64,000 bases of DNA from Lutjanus erythropterus (GCA_020091685.1 CM034605.1:11542218-11606217); one strand, 5' to 3'. Positions 37,901 through 53,646 are shown, numbered from the stretch's first letter. The notes: generated by a model not told the origin, from the sequence alone. Numbers and translations are program-made.

Positions 37901-40605
37901 CAGCCATACTTTATGGAGTCAGGTCTCTCAATGCACATCTTTGCTACTATACAACCCTCTTTCAGTTATCTCTTATGTAAATAGTTACTGGAAATTTTAT
38001 AGGATGCATATTGCTCCAAAAATGACGGTAATGAAAAGGGAAGGGTTTTAAGTCATACAATTTATGAAGACTTGTCACGGTCACTGCAAGGATATTTCTT
38101 TGCAGGTGGTGAAATGCTCTCAACTATCCTTAAAATAAAGAATTGCAAAAAACACTCCAGAACTTACCCTGTGAGAGTAAAGTCGGTGAAGGACCCAGGG
38201 AATGATGACCAGTACGTACAGCACCAGGGTGTGCTGGTTACACAGCCCCAAGCCACAGCACAGCGCTCCCCAATGTGCAACCTGACAAGGCCCAGGATTT
38301 TAGTACAACACTGTGAGTTAAATTTTGACGTAATCTTAACAAGGCATCTAAAGGAGTGTAAGTGTGCTGCAGATACCTTTGCCCTCTGGGTGGCATTTTC
38401 AGCGCAGTGGAAGCTGGCAGTCAAGAAGAAGAGCAGACCAACAAAAAGATTGTTGAGGGTAAAGACCTCTGCCACCATGGACCACTGCCAGCTAAGCCTG
38501 GACACAGCGAACAGCCCCCCGGCCAGGACTGCACCAGGACCAGGACCTGCCAACCTGACAGTGAGAGAGGACTGGCCTTCATTTTTCTTTGATGGCGTGT
38601 AATATTTCACTATGGGGTCTCTGCAATCATCAGAACTTTAAAAAGCTAAAATAAATGTGATAAAAAAATGTCTCAAAGGGATACTTCAGATTATTGAATG
38701 TGAGGTTATATGAGGTGCTTATCAATAATCAACGTATTACCTACAGTAGGTTCAAAGAAGCAGTGAGGAGTACCAGTACAGAAACTAAACAACTTATTAC
38801 TGTGGACCTTTTCTGATGGGGAACTGCCGTTATATAGACCAAATATTGCTCTCTCCAAAGCAACCAGGCGCCATTGGCAAAATCAGTCATTTTACCTCAC
38901 AGAGCACAGTTCTACCGCTGCCTTGATCTGTTAGTTTGTTCGTGTTATTGTGTAACTTCATCGAATCTGAACTATCATTTTAAAATGCCAAAGTCACACA
39001 ATTACACTAATGAACCAACCGATCAACCAGCAACTCCTGTGTTCTGTGAGGTAAAATTGCAGATTTCACCACAGTTTGGTTGGTGTGGGGAGACTGATTT
39101 TCTACAAATATAACTGCGTTTTCCCCTCGGAAAAGACTGCCTGTCAGCAAAGTAAATTGATGAAAATATTACAAAAATACTGTACACTTAAACTGGTATT
39201 GATTTTCTTTAGATGGACCGTTTTAAGTGGCAGCACATTTCCCTAGCTTCGGTACTTGTGCCCCTCTCCGAAAATACACCAATCCCAGCTTCACTTTTTG
39301 TTCTTAGTCAGTTTTCAAGGCTACAGAACTTCATATGCTTTTTTTTCATTATTTTATTTGACCCAAGTTAGACTGCACTGACACAAAAAAGGCAAAACAA
39401 CAAAGTCAGCAGCTTCACACAAAATTAAGATTTTGCAGTCACCATGTCTCCCAGACTAATTTGGGGACCCATTATAATCTTCCCTCGACCCAAGTTTGCT
39501 TCTCGGACAAGACCTTGAAAAACATTCAGTGAATTGGGGCCATTCACATATCATGAGAACTCCCTCCCCGGCAGCCGGTTGATCTCGAGCAGACTGGCAC
39601 AGAAACCACCGTGGTAGAGATAGCACTTTATCCTCAGCTTCTTAAATATAATGTGTGCACAAAAGTTTTCCCCCCTTCCTCCTCTCCTGTACTGTCTCCA
39701 TCTCCTTTGCGGTAATTGAAGCAAACTTGGGATAATCTGTCATACGCTAAGACCCACCACTTACTAAAAATGAGAGACAGAGAGGGGGGAGAGAGGCGAC
39801 AAATGACGGGGAGAGGGGAAAGAAAGGAAAAATAGTGCAGAGAAGTGTGCGTTAAAGGGGTGAGACAGTGTGCGGGATAAAGGATGAAATAAAGAAAAAG
39901 GAAGAAAAAAGTTCAAGAAGAGAGAAGGGGAAAAAAGAGAAAAGAGAGGAGAAAAAAAAAACGCAGCCCAGTCCCCGGCATGCTGGCTCTGAAATATGAG
40001 CAGGCTCGACAATTAGGGAAGTCAGGCAGTATGGCCCTTTCCGCCATTGTGTGGAGTGGCTTAGAGTCCTCATCAGCCTATCAGCTAACTGACAGGCAGA
40101 GAGCTGCTCTATTCAGCACCGCAGATACAAGCTGCAGGCCAAACGGCTGCCAGGTCCCTTATGACCCCACAATCCCTTGCCGGTGACAGCTTCAAGCTCC
40201 ATAGCAAATTAGGCGCTCTCACATTACAATCGCAGAAGACAGATTCCATTAACGGTATCTGAAATTGAGTAGAGAGCAGGCCCGTTATCAGACCTGACTC
40301 ATAAGCACCGCCATTAATCACAAGGCATGATACCATTTATACATTTCCAGCTCTCTGCCTGCCGCTGTGATAGTCAGCCACAAAAGGCCTGATGAGACTT
40401 AGGCTAGGGGAACAATGGAGCTTTCTGAGGAAAGCGCGGTAAATCAGGAAAAAAAGGAAGAGGGAGAGCGCGAGGATGGTAGGGGAGGAAAAAAAAAACT
40501 CTGCTTGCTGACTACTTCCCCTTTTTTTCTTGGGTTTTCTCTCTGCTTCTCGCCACTATTTTTCCTCTGTGTTCACTGTAAGGCGAGCTCGGTGAATGAG
40601 GATGC

Positions 40606-40655
<50 letters not shown>

Positions 40656-43600
40656 ACTTAAAAAAAAAGAGAGGGTGGGGGGTGTTGATGGGGCGTCTAG
40701 GAGTGGGTCTTAATAAGAGATAGCAGCGTCTTTCTCACTGCACCGCTCCAGGAATTAGTTGTAACTTGAAGGAAGGATGAGGAAAAAACGGGGTGGGGTG
40801 GGATGGGGGACTTTTTGTTGAGGTGCAGAGACCCCCCGCACCCATAATTTTACCTCCCTGCATGACAATTAACCCGGAGCTCATACACCTAGCAGGGGGG
40901 CTGATTTTGGGGCAGTCGTGGGGGTCCACGGACGAGGTTATTACACCGAGTACGTCTGATCGCCAGGCAGCTCTCGTCACATCTTCACACACAAACACGC
41001 ATGCACACGCACACACACATCCCTCTCCTTCAACTTCTTTATTCTCCCTGAGTGCCTGACAAATCTCTCTGTTAGAGCTTGTCAGTGTGTAAGAGCCCAG
41101 CGATGTGTGTACAGTGCGGGCTGTAAATGACCTGTCTGTCTGCGCGGGACCACCTGGGTCCCGCTCAGCCTTTTCCAGCCTCTCCACAGCTCATTCTCCG
41201 GGCTGGCTGCTCCCAGGGCGCACAGATAAAAGCAGGACACATTCTGACACCAGTGTGGCCGTGTTCCCTGTTATCGCAACTCAATGCGGTGCAGGATGCC
41301 GCTACTGTGCTGAAATGTTGTGGCTCAGTGACAATGGCCCGGTTGAGACGTGGCAGGAGAATAACACAGCTGACAGCGAGACTATTCCACCCTGAAACTG
41401 ATCCACCGTGCCAAAACGTCTGCGTCATCACTTCAGTAATTAACTGACTGACAAATATGCATAAAGCCTGGAATGAAGCACAAACTTGGAAGTAATGGAA
41501 GTGGTTAGAAGAGAAAATGACCAATGACTCAACTTTATTTTTTGTTAGAAACATGAAAGAATGAAAATAATGAAATAGGAAAAATGAGAAAAAGACATTT
41601 AACTGTTTTTCTCTCTCGTCCTTTTCTAAAGGTGTTATATAACAATACAAAACGACATCGGACAAATGGTGCAATGGCACTACAAGGGGACTTGATTGGG
41701 TTGTGGGGGGGGCAGCAAAAGGAGGAACAGAACATTTTAACTTTTATCACAGATTTTAGAAGTTAGAACAATAATAATCAAACCTGGTAAGATGTGTAAG
41801 ATTAGATGGGGTATGTTTGTAGAGAGAACAGCTAATGAATAATGACAAGGAGGGAGGGAGATTAATAAATGATACGTGATGATAAATAATAATAATGATG
41901 AGAATGGAGGATGTGGTTGTTCCTTGCGGGGTTGCAAATTGACCATCTAAGTAGGGCTATGACTAATGACTACTGTCACTGTCGATTATTGTGTTGATCA
42001 TTTTATCGGTTAATCGATTAGTTGTTTGGTCCATAAAATGTCCACACTTGCTGAAAAATCTTTATCTCTTGATTTGTCCACAACCCAAAGAGATTCAGTT
42101 CACTGTCACAAAGGAGCACAGAAAACAGAGAATATTAACATTTAAGAAGCTGAAATCAGAGCATTTTGACTTTTTTCTCTAAAAAATTACTCGAACGATG
42201 AATCAATTATCAAAATAACTGGTAATTATTTGGATAATCAATTCATAAATGATTGATTGTATTGCATCAGTTGCAGCTCTAGCGCATAACTTATTTTCCT
42301 TTGATTGACTACAGGGATTAACAATAAGAATTAAACTCTTGCATGAGGTTAAGTAAAATACCATGTCAGGAAAGTGGTTAAGAAAGAGGTAAACCATAAA
42401 AACCATTTTGATTATCAATTATTCGTTAAAGTAATTTTTCCACACAAAAATGGCAGAAAATGTTTTCAGCATCTCAAATATGGAAATTTCATGCTTTTCT
42501 CTGTTTATTAACATATTAAACTCAATACTTTGTTTTGCTCTGACAAAACAAGACATGTAAAGACATTCATTACACTGGACTTTTTTTGGATTATTTTCTG
42601 TCATTTGAAGACCAAATGATTGATTGATTGATTGATCTGAAAATAATGGCCACATTAATCAATACTGAAAATAATCATTAGATTAAACACGACAATTAAC
42701 TTTAGTCTTTGTTGTTATTTGAGAACTACTAATAAATAAAAACAGATGCAAGTACAAATTAACTTTAGGCAATTCGATTTCTGACCCATTTGCCCGAACA
42801 TACCAGTGAAAACAAACAGAGAAAATAAAAGCTGAACCCTGGGCTAATCGATTAATTGACTAATCATTGCAGTGTTAAAATTATTCAGGTTCAAATGGAA
42901 AGATGAAAGGTAAATAACAAATGAATACATGACAATGATACCACAGGCTCTGGTAAGCAATGTCCCCTTCAAGGACACAACAAAAGCTCAGTAAAAACAC
43001 TTTGAAGTGTCAGAATGGGACCTGCCTCATTTACCCCCTCAGTTCTACAGTACGGGCCGGAGATGTGCCAGCAGCAGTCGTCTGTGCTAAATAACAGCAC
43101 ACAAAAAGCCGACACCAGCACTCTGAACTGAATGAGGCATCACAATGGAGCTGGCCAAGGGAGCCACTGTCACACACCACCCCGGGGAGCAGACAATACC
43201 ACAGCTGTGCCATCGCGGATCAGCGCTGCACTGTTCTCTAACCGAGTAGTGGTTTGGGGAGGCAGCGCTGGAAAAGAATCACACATTCCTGAAGAGGGTA
43301 GAGAGCCCGAGAGAGGAGGTGGCCTGCTCGGGCTGAGGCTGAGGTTTCCAGCTGGCCCTCGCCGACACCCCAGGGCTCTCCTCTGGCCAGGACACCAGGC
43401 AGGGTACTTAGTAGCTATTATATGACAGTGGTAAGTGTCTGATGCACTGCTTTGAAATTTCAAGCAGCAATTGATATACACATTTAAGTTTTTAAATGAT
43501 ACGTTATGTATGTGTGTCAGGAAATCAAACACTTTTGTTCAAAGTGCTTTAAAAGCCAGTCAAAGTATAGACTAGGGCTAAGGAATATTTCTGTATTATT

Positions 43601-46600
43601 GTCTATCATCTTTCAGGGGAACTATGTAATTACAATATGATCATATCTTATCATTTTAGAAAATTCATTTTTTTAAGTAGGCACTTGTCCAATTTTACAC
43701 ATCAAGTTAAGTTTACTTGTTAGAGCACAGAGTACTGGTCAGTCAGTGAAAACAGATGTATCATGTGTTCTGTGGTTTTGGAGCAGCTTTCCAAAAACCC
43801 TGATTATATCATCATCATTTCTGCTTGGGACTGGAGACTATAAATATGAAGCAGAAGGTGTGTTAACAAAACTGGAGGCATGAGCTGGAAAGACATGGAC
43901 ATTTACTCGGGAGGGAGAGTTAAGTTGCATAACAGGAAATGTAGGATCCTGTGTTTTGGCATCTTCTGTACTATTAACAATACATTTAAGGATATTGTGG
44001 CTTCAGTTGCTTTAATTCTGTTGAATTCTTATTTTAAACATATCGCTTGTAAGTTCTCTAATTTTATGAAAATGCAATACTAAATTACTGCAGTGACGCT
44101 TTAAATGAAAGATCTTAAGCAAATTTGCAAACGGTGATACCTATTGATATCAAATACATTTCTTAACCAATATCATGAGTAGAGATAAAAAGATAACCGG
44201 CTTCACAATAAAAATTCAGTTAGTGTTACCATTGTAATTTTTAATTACGGTTATAACCGTGTTTGATAAGTACTCTTTGCAAAATTCACAGTAAATAATG
44301 TCCAGCATAGGCCTGGGTGACAACAGTGATATGTATCAGCAATTCATCAATAGCAATAAGAAAACTGTTCAATAAAATGTTCAGTTGTTGTATCACATTA
44401 TTAACTCTGAGGTAAAAAAAATATCCATCATTTGATTCTTTCAGTAATTCCCAGCCCCGATCCTTTTTCCTAACTGATTTTAAAACAGTGTATTTGAATC
44501 TGGGATGCCGCAGGCTAATTTTCAGCTAGTCACCAAACCAAGCATTTCCCCGTCTTTCCTGCCTCATCCGGTGTGCGAAGTGGAGTCTGTCTGCTCGAAC
44601 AGAGAGGAGGGTAAATAAGGGTCCCGGCTCTGCCGCTCAGACACCCCTCCTCCAGGAGAGCGCTCCAGTGCTCCAAGTGCGTGTAAAATTAATCACCACA
44701 ATTCTGCTCAAACAATGCAGCCACTGACATGACAATTTCTCCCAGAATGCCATCTTAATCTCCACCCAACACACAAAAATTACAGGAAGAGGGGAGGAAA
44801 AAAAACAATTTAGAAAAATCCTGTGTTTATGCAATTCACTGAATGCCATTTTTATTGCTGCTTTTTCCAACAAAGTCATTAGGCACACACCAGTGATACA
44901 TAAATGTTGCTGTATAGATTCCATTAACTAATTCTGGGTGAATTGTAATTGCCGAGTCTGATCCGTCTCCGTGCCTGGTGCCTTATTAAGACCGCCTGTG
45001 GTGGGTGAGGAATGTAATATTGACGTCCGAGGCAGACACAATCTTGGGCCCACGGGCGAAAGGAATATTAAACTGGTACTGTATTCTGCTGTCTATCTAG
45101 CCCTCCTCCCTCCTCCTCTCTATCCCCATCCCATAGCCAGTAATGAGGAAATAACATCTTCATTAGACATCTGTTTAACTGTATTAGAGGATGAGTCCTG
45201 GGGGAACCATTGGTCATGCTGAGGATGGGGGGGGGAGTAAAGGAGGTCTGTTGGACTACAATATGACGGATGAGATACTGCAAAAATGGAACAAAAGGTC
45301 CAGAGATTGGGGCCTTTTAAACAGACAAACCTAAAACTGTGAGGGAAGCCGGTATGGGTGTTTTTTTCTATGGCCGGTTGGGATGAAGATTTTATCCGAA
45401 CCATAGCAGATGTGAGAGGGAGGGGCAGCCTTGCCACCTGCAGCTAGAGGTGAGAACCTTATCCAAAAAACAACTCTTCAGCTGTTTCCGAGATACCAAA
45501 ACTTACAGTCAAGATGTCCAGAAAAACAAAACAATACCCACACACATTGCTCCTGACATGACCCCGACAAGATGCACGCAACCCCACCTCGGTGGAAAAA
45601 CAACCCACCTGAGCGAGGAGGGAAAGCGCCATCAGGACCATATGGTGGAGGTCCTTATAAGGAGCTGGAGACGCAGCACAAGGCTGGCGATGGCACCACG
45701 CCCACCCTCCGGTCCACTGAGGTATCAGCTGTGCCACATGGGCCAGCTCTTGGCAGGGGAGCCTCTCGCAGGTGTGCAGTTTGTTTCGAGGGCCGCCAGG
45801 GAAAAAGGGTGGAGGCCAGACGACAAGACACGTTGTGGTGTGCCTCAACAGTCCTGTTATGTAATCATGTGATCAAACAAAAAAGTGCTGATGACTGAGC
45901 GTTGTGAGGTTGTTTTTCTGCTCCAATGGCTGTCAGAGCGCTAACGTGTCTGCTCCCGGTTTCTCAGGATAAGCTCGGAGAATGGAGAGAGATTCCTCGC
46001 AGGTAGCAGAGATTCAGAGCAGCTTTAGCAGATAAACTGTGAAACGAGAGAGCACAGAATACCGAGCTGTCTGGATTATCCCGCTATGAAGGGTGCATTC
46101 CTCCAGAGACTCACGGCTGAGGCCTTTAGCATTCCACGGGCCAAACATTTCTTTCTGTGAAACCTCTGAGTGCAATCGATAGTAATTATCATTACGTCCA
46201 CCATCCTCAAAGGCTTGTCAGGCCCTGGTGTGAAAACATAACAAGACATGCAATTTGGCCATCAAACCATATGATCAAGCCAAGAGAACTGTAATTGACA
46301 AATCAAAGGGAGGCTAAGTGTTACATTTAAACTTATGCAAGAGAGAGAAGTGACTTCCAAGCCTATCAACTTACATTCCCCCACATTAAACACAGCAATC
46401 TGGCCGACTAATTTAAATTGATACATCAAAGGCTTGCCATGTTGGGTATACTCCAGATGAATTTCAAGGTCTTACAATTTACTATTTGAGAGAAACTGCC
46501 TTCAAGTACCCGTATTAACTTCAATATATTTTGCCATCTGAAAATAATCACACAAAGTGATGATTTGTTTTGGAAGAAGAAGTCTACTTCTCAGCTGATG

Positions 46601-49600
46601 CAAAACGTAAAAATAAAAAGTAGTGAAAAAGTTTACGACGGTCTCAAAGGGACAAAAACAACAAAAGACATTTCAGAGCTTAATTGTGTTGAGCAGTCTT
46701 TTTTTTCCCTTTGTCAGTCAGTGTGCATTAGAAGAACAGGATAAAACAGATATAAACTTACAAAAAAGCACAGTGATAACAGAAGATGAAGATGAAGATT
46801 AACAATGATAAATAAGAGGAATCATTAATATATTTTTATATTAGTTGGCACACTTAAAAAAAATCCACATGACCACATGCGCTGATGGTTAGCTGATGAG
46901 AGAAGGTAAAACACGTGGTTAATAAACAAGTTTCTGCTCTTGTTTTATAGCTGCGTCACTGTCCAGTATGGCAGGCTGTAAATTTTACAAACTGAGTCTC
47001 TGAATCACCACAAAACTAACTGTGATGGAAAACATATTAAAACATATTAATGTAGGCTGATAGAGAATTTAGTGTGGCACAATGAAATAAAAACCAGGTA
47101 CAGCCCTAGAAAACTCAGAAAACTGTTACTGCAAGGACAGAGCAGGTATGAGCGTGTGTCAACTGGTCCGTTTTGGCATTTCATCTGACGGATAGGCTTG
47201 GCCAGAGAATCCCCGCAGGGATGTGGCATGACATCTATGCCACTCTTCCTGGTATGGTCAAAGCACCCAACGCCCTCTGTGCCAGATTCGAGAGGGAGGT
47301 CTTGACCATCCAGAAGCCCTCCCCCCCTTTTTCACCCTCCTCATCTTTTGCCCTCTCCAGTAACCCCTCACCAGGCAGACTGTGCCAACTGATCCACAGC
47401 CACAAGCTCATCCCAAACTCGGCCCTGAGCAGATAATGACTAAAACCTTTTATGCTTATTTTTCAAATTGAAAGCATAGATTATATGTTCATACTTAAGA
47501 GCTTATATGGTGTGACTGTGTGCTCTGGCTGAAGTCCTCACTACCCATCATCCCTTGTTGGGGGGTGTGGGTGGGGTTGGAGGTCCTCATAATGACTTTT
47601 TACTTGACCATAATCCAAAATTGGATCTAAATCCCCAGAGATTACAAACAGGGCTACAGTTAACATGCACACTGTGAGCCAAATATCACCCAGACTGCAT
47701 GGATATTTTCTGGCCTCAAAATAAACGTCTGGCCAGCAGCTGACTCCAATTGACCATTAACTCATCAAATGCATTAAGACTAATGATGTCACCCAATTGT
47801 TGCGACACTACTGTCCTGAAGTCTCAAGTTTGGCATTATGGGATCACCATCTTGGTTTTTTGCAACCAGAGCATGTTCAGCACCAAAGAAAGCACGGAGC
47901 TGCGACTTGGGCACCTCTTGATTTTGGTTCGTCCATTCAGAAGGAGGAGATAATAGCAGCTTGCTTGGCCTCAAAGTTTCTCATTTTACAGGTAAACAGT
48001 ACACCAACACATGTTTCTGACTTTATATTATATTTCTAACTAAAATGACAGCAACTATCTTTGGGAAAAATTTGTGGGACGTGCTTGATGGTTTAGTTTG
48101 GCACGTCCTGTCTAATTTATGACCTATACTGCAGCCAGCAACTAGGGACTTTGGTTACACTTTGGGGGAGCTCTCACATCATCCACCTCTGTATATGTCA
48201 ATGGGCTAGACAGTTTGATCAGAGTTTCATGAATCCTGAACATCGTGCTGGACGGACTCCCTGAGAGTGATTTGTCAATCACACGGTGGCCCCGCCCTAA
48301 AGCAGACACTGTTTTATGGTCTATCGTGCTCTAAATGGGTCCATAATTAAAGAAACCAGCAGCATGCTGTACTGATGAAGACTTGGAACTAACAATTGAG
48401 ACCATTAACTCATTAAGAAACTATTCACTGAGTTGCCCCTTGTTGACCATGAGAAAGAATACAGGTTTAACGCAAATCCACATTGACTTCACTTTTCACA
48501 TCAGGAAGCTCTGTCCACTATGTAATATATGGTCTAATCTCCTGTGTCCTGCCCTGGGTAGAGTGGTTGAAGATTGCAGGTCATGATTCACCTCTGAGAA
48601 GCAGTTAGGCAGGGCAGGGTCTGAGGCTGATGCAGTCCAGGCTTGGGGCCAGTCCCCCTGGGGAGCACTTCCTCCCCAGTCCGTGCCCTACTGCAGAAGG
48701 GATGGATGACCCAGTACCCCGACCCACTCCAGACCACCTGCCACCTAGCACACACTGGCCAAGCACACAGGAAGTAAGCCCAGTACTGAGCACCTGGGAA
48801 CACACACAACTTCATTTTCACCTGCTTTCCTCCCACTGTCACAAGCTGCTGGGGTGTACAGCAGGAAGAAATTACATCATATTCAACAATTCTCCTTCTG
48901 AGAGAGTAAATTAGAAGTGTATGACATGCTTGGAAATGCCCCTGTATGCATAAACAGTGACAAAAAGGAAAAATGTTGACACTAAGCTGCCACCAACAAT
49001 GCAATGTGGAAAATTACTAAGATCAGCAAAAGGGTGATGTAAGGTAGTCCGGCCAACCATGGGAGATAATCACACACAAAGAGGGAAGGGGTAAAATACT
49101 CCTTACATGATAGGGTCAGCAGCAGGCAAATCTGCAGGGTGGTAGATGGCAGTGCAGAGACCGTAAACTGTGCTCACAACTGAGCGAGAGTATAGATGTT
49201 GGAAGAGAGGGGCGAGGGAGGAGCGGAGTTAGTGATCCCGTCTCTCTCAGACCCAGGAGGCAAGAAGGGGGAGATAAGAAATCGTGCCATGTCAGGATTG
49301 GGAACATGCTGGGCAGTGGGGGGAGCAGGAGAACAGGAACGTCAGGGGTGGGGGTTGGAGGGCACGATAATTGTGATATACATACACACGCACGCTCACA
49401 ACGGGTGGCTGATGGGTAAACAGGCAGGGCAGGGCGGTGGGAGAGAGGAGGGCGGCTGGGCTCTGCTCCTGAATACTGAGCAGAGGATCAGGGACGACAC
49501 TGCCAGTCTGTCAGGACCCAAAAATACCACTCTCTGTTCCAGACAGCATCAAGATGCAAAAAGTCAGTAGGGGAATGTTTTAAGACCCCCTCCACTTAAA

Positions 49601-52600
49601 AAAAATGTCTTCTTTTTATAGTTACTTTCCTCAGATATTTGACTTTTCTTATACAGATTGATGCATATGTCACTACAAGGCTGTTGTCAGATTTCTCTGC
49701 TGAAGGGGGAAGGCTTCTCTGTGCTTTCCTGAAATCCAAGTCTGAGACATGCACATACCAGCACAATTTTCACATCTTGTGAGTAGATGCCATTTATGAG
49801 AGAGAACTAGAACGCCGTTATTTTTACTGGGGCTTACTAAGTCGAAGATTAGAGTCATTGTTCGGAGACCCCTCAGATTCTTCAAGTCGAGCAGCTGTTT
49901 TTGTTGTTTTTGTCAGTCAGTGTGCTTTTGCAATAACAGGATAAAACAGAGAAGCTTGCAAAAAAGCCCAGAGATAAGATTTCAGTGAAGAATTATAAGG
50001 GTTGGGGCTGCATGATATGGGAAAAAATATATATATTCAAATTATTTTGACAGATTTTGCAATATTATTCAAAATTAGTGGGGATTTTGAAAAAACTATT
50101 AAAATCATAATGATGTAGCACTTGCTGGGATGTGCACCAAAGAAACATTTTTTTAAATCACATCTGAAGAACATGATTTGTAGGCCAGGGCATCTTTGCA
50201 GTACTGCAGTGCTTCATTACAATGCTGTTTTTATCACACATTTTTCCTTTATCAAAAAAATTGCAGCTTCTGCAATTTGAATATTTCACTGGGTCATACT
50301 GCAGTGTATATAATAATACTTTTTAAAAATTGTGCAGCCCTAATAAGAGGAATCATACATATACATTATTATATAAATTAGCTAGCGCACGTATATCTAA
50401 AAAATTCAGGTCTCAAACTCACCACAAGTTAAAAAAACTAACTGTGATGGAAGCAGAGAGGGATGACAGAAAAAGAGCAGAGGTGATGCCCTGTCAGCAG
50501 CTTCAGCAGCTTCAGCCACTCCAGCGCACCACTGAGTGTACAGGACAGGGAGACACTCTGCAGTGTGCTGGGATTTTATACCTGAACTATAAGCAGCATA
50601 ACAGCAGCAGTAGAAGAGTCTTACAAGTAAAACATACTCATGTAGGCTGCTATAGGAGTTTAGTGTGGCGCTGAACTGCAAAAAAGAACAAAATGTTGAA
50701 TCTTCAAACTGAACAGCTAAATCCAATCTGACAAAATCCTGAATTGGGTACAGCCCTAAGTTTTACTGAAGTGCATTCCTTAAAATCAGAGCACAGTTAT
50801 CTCAAAACAGAGAAATAACAAAAACACATTAACAAATTGTGGCAAATGACATTAGCAACTGGTATTGCATGTGCTTACCTGCAGACAGAAATGCAGAGGG
50901 CACCACAGGCTGCAGCCCCCAGCAGACTGCTCATAAGGTTGACACTGTGGGCTGGAGAGAATGAGGGCAGAAGATACATAGCCAGGCGAGCTAGTAGGGT
51001 GAAGAGAGGGTATCCTGGAGGATGGGCCACCTAAGAAGAAAATGACAGACAAAGTATGAAATCCAAGTGCAGAAATGCACTGAGAGATTGATTCACAGCT
51101 TAAGAGAACAGAATTCAGGATGTGGTTGAGTGGTCAGCAGGCTAAGGTCAAAGTGCAGATGTTTTATTAGAGATAAAAGTAAGAATACAAAGCTGGAGTG
51201 AGAATATAAGAGGTAACCACTAAACAAGGATGGTTTGCAGCAGGATGTGTTATGTTTATTAGCCCCCTCTGGCTCAGTGGCATACAATAGTTGCTCTTCT
51301 GCCCTCAGTAGATGGGTGTGCTGTAGATCTGCAGTAACACAGAAGACGCAGACACACCCCACTTGGCATGACCGTAAACCGACTCTGCTACGATACTGGA
51401 GCCCTCCGCTCCTCTCCTCCCTTTTCTTCCTCCCTCTCCTCACTTCTTCTTTTCCTCTGGCCTCTTCCCAAGGACAGTGCAGCTCCCTGGAGCCCGCGGT
51501 AGAGCACGTGGTGCTCGCCAGCCCCAGCCCCCCAAACCACCTCCGAGCCGCAGTCATTCTCGCCTGGGGGATCTCAGCAATCACAGCAATTAGCTGCTAA
51601 GTCTCCTCCACCCAGATAAGGGCTCAGTCATTAAACAGAGACTCATTCCCTGGCACTGATAACACGAGCCACGCAGGCAGGGTAGAAGGGGCAGCGATTC
51701 AAGTGAACAGAGCTGAAAGGTGAGAGTGTGACTACCTCAACGGTCACCTCAGACACAGCAAAGGTGAACACAGAGACAACTTCACCCAATTCAGAGAGGT
51801 GGGATGGTGACGGAGCATGAAGGTCAAGGAGGAAAAGACAAGAAGTAATGCAGAGAATCAAAGACAGAAACGAGGCAGCTTGTTTGTTTTTTAACATCGG
51901 ACAGGTGGGTAACTCCTCCAACATGAGCATCAGGTGAGAGCACATGGCAGAAGGACTGTGTCATGGACAGACGTGCAGCAAAAGGACAGCTGAGGGACAA
52001 AGGCCACCGGGAGCACAGGGAAGCTGGAGCTCTGGGGATCAGAAGGGGGGGCCAGCAGCCTGGGGCCCAGGGACGGCCTGCGAGGCCCTTGGGGAGGCCT
52101 GAAAGGCAGACAGGCAGGCCACACGGACTGCAGCACTAACGGCAGGATTACTGGCATAGTGACACCGACACAGCCTCCCTAAAAGGATCACAGCGGCGTA
52201 ATAAACTTTATTAAATAATAAAACTTATTATAACTGTTAACCCGATTTAGTTCATTCTTCGCGGCTTACACACACACAAAAAAAAGAGGGGTGGATATAA
52301 TAAGCCTTATACCGTACATAAGGCAAAGCCTACAAAAGCCATCGCCTTACCATTGACTTTAATTGGATTTGAAAAACGGGTTGCAAATTATAGCATTCTC
52401 TACTTGCAACTTAGTAAAATAAGTGTATAGAAAAGAAGGGGGAAAACCTGTGGACTGAAAGTAAATTAATCTGCTTTCTGCCCATGCTTAATTAAACTTC
52501 CTTAATGCTTATAAGAGTTAATGAGTGAATTGATTAAACAATACAGCTAATACTTACCCCCAGCTCACAAGCAGTGGTGATCAGCTCTCCTGTGGAAGAG

Positions 52601-53583
52601 AATAGGGGAGGAAATTAATGTAAACCCAATAATTATTATTAAGAGACAAGTCTGCTCCCAAAGTTTTCCCAAATCAAATACTTGCACTGGGGTTTTGCAT
52701 TAATTTGCCAGGATCAAAACCTACAAATCTTCCCAGTGTGACATTTCCTAAGCGGCACGCTCATTCTCTTCATCTCTCGCTTCTCCCCTGATGCCTCCCT
52801 CCCTTCCTCCAGCACATACACACACAGATACAAACACACACACACACACAAACCATTAGACTCCCTCTCCAATGCTCTGTCACACAAAGACACACACATA
52901 TGCTGATCTGAGAATAATGCTCCCAGTCCCATCCTCCCCGTGCATCAGGGTCCTTTCCCTTTCCTCTTTCTTCTGCCGCTCTACGTGCCTCTCCGCCTGC
53001 TCCCACACTCCCAGTGTCTCAATGTCTCGTTTAGTCCGTTGGGCACAAACAGAAAAGGCAACGTTGCTGACAGTCACAGAATGAGGTAAGCTGTAAAAAT
53101 AAGAGCCGGTTGCACAATTTTTTGACAAGCTCTGTGTGCGGCGCAGCACAAAGTGAAAAGAAAACCCCTAAAAGCTATTTGAGGAAGCTTTAATGTATCT
53201 GGGCACAAACCCATTTGTGCCAGAATACACCCAGAGCGTTTCAAATTAGACTGATTTCTCACCCAATGTTTGCATCTCCCACTCATGAAAATTGAAATTT
53301 GGTTCAGATTAAATGACATTGATAAATGTTTGGGTTCGAGACAGCTCCCTCTACTGGTGCTAGATGAGTAGTCATCTCATCCATCCAGTATACCCAACAC
53401 AGCGTTCCTTCACCTTTTCCAAAGTCAAATCCAGGCACTTTTCAAACATTTTCAAGGTGCATTTACAAGCTTTTCTAGCACCTTATAGCTGATGTAAATT
53501 ACATTTTTGTTTACATATCCTCAGAATATTTTTTTCACATTAAACCAGGGGATATTGTTTCACAATAGTATGTCCTTCAGTGT

Positions 53584-53646
<63 letters not shown>

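Noticed and set aside
38072-38602. 176-residue + strand open frame
   Set aside because: Antisense shadow of TMEM260 exons 4 and 5, which match a known family on the other strand.
41165-41680. 171-residue minus-strand open frame
   Set aside because: Crosses unique-looking intronic DNA with no recognisable domain and lies inside intron 3; treated as chance.
51093-51584. 163-residue minus-strand open frame in intron 2
   Set aside because: Low-complexity Arg/Glu/Lys and Leu/Ser segments from CT-rich DNA, no family match, wrong phase for a TMEM260 exon.
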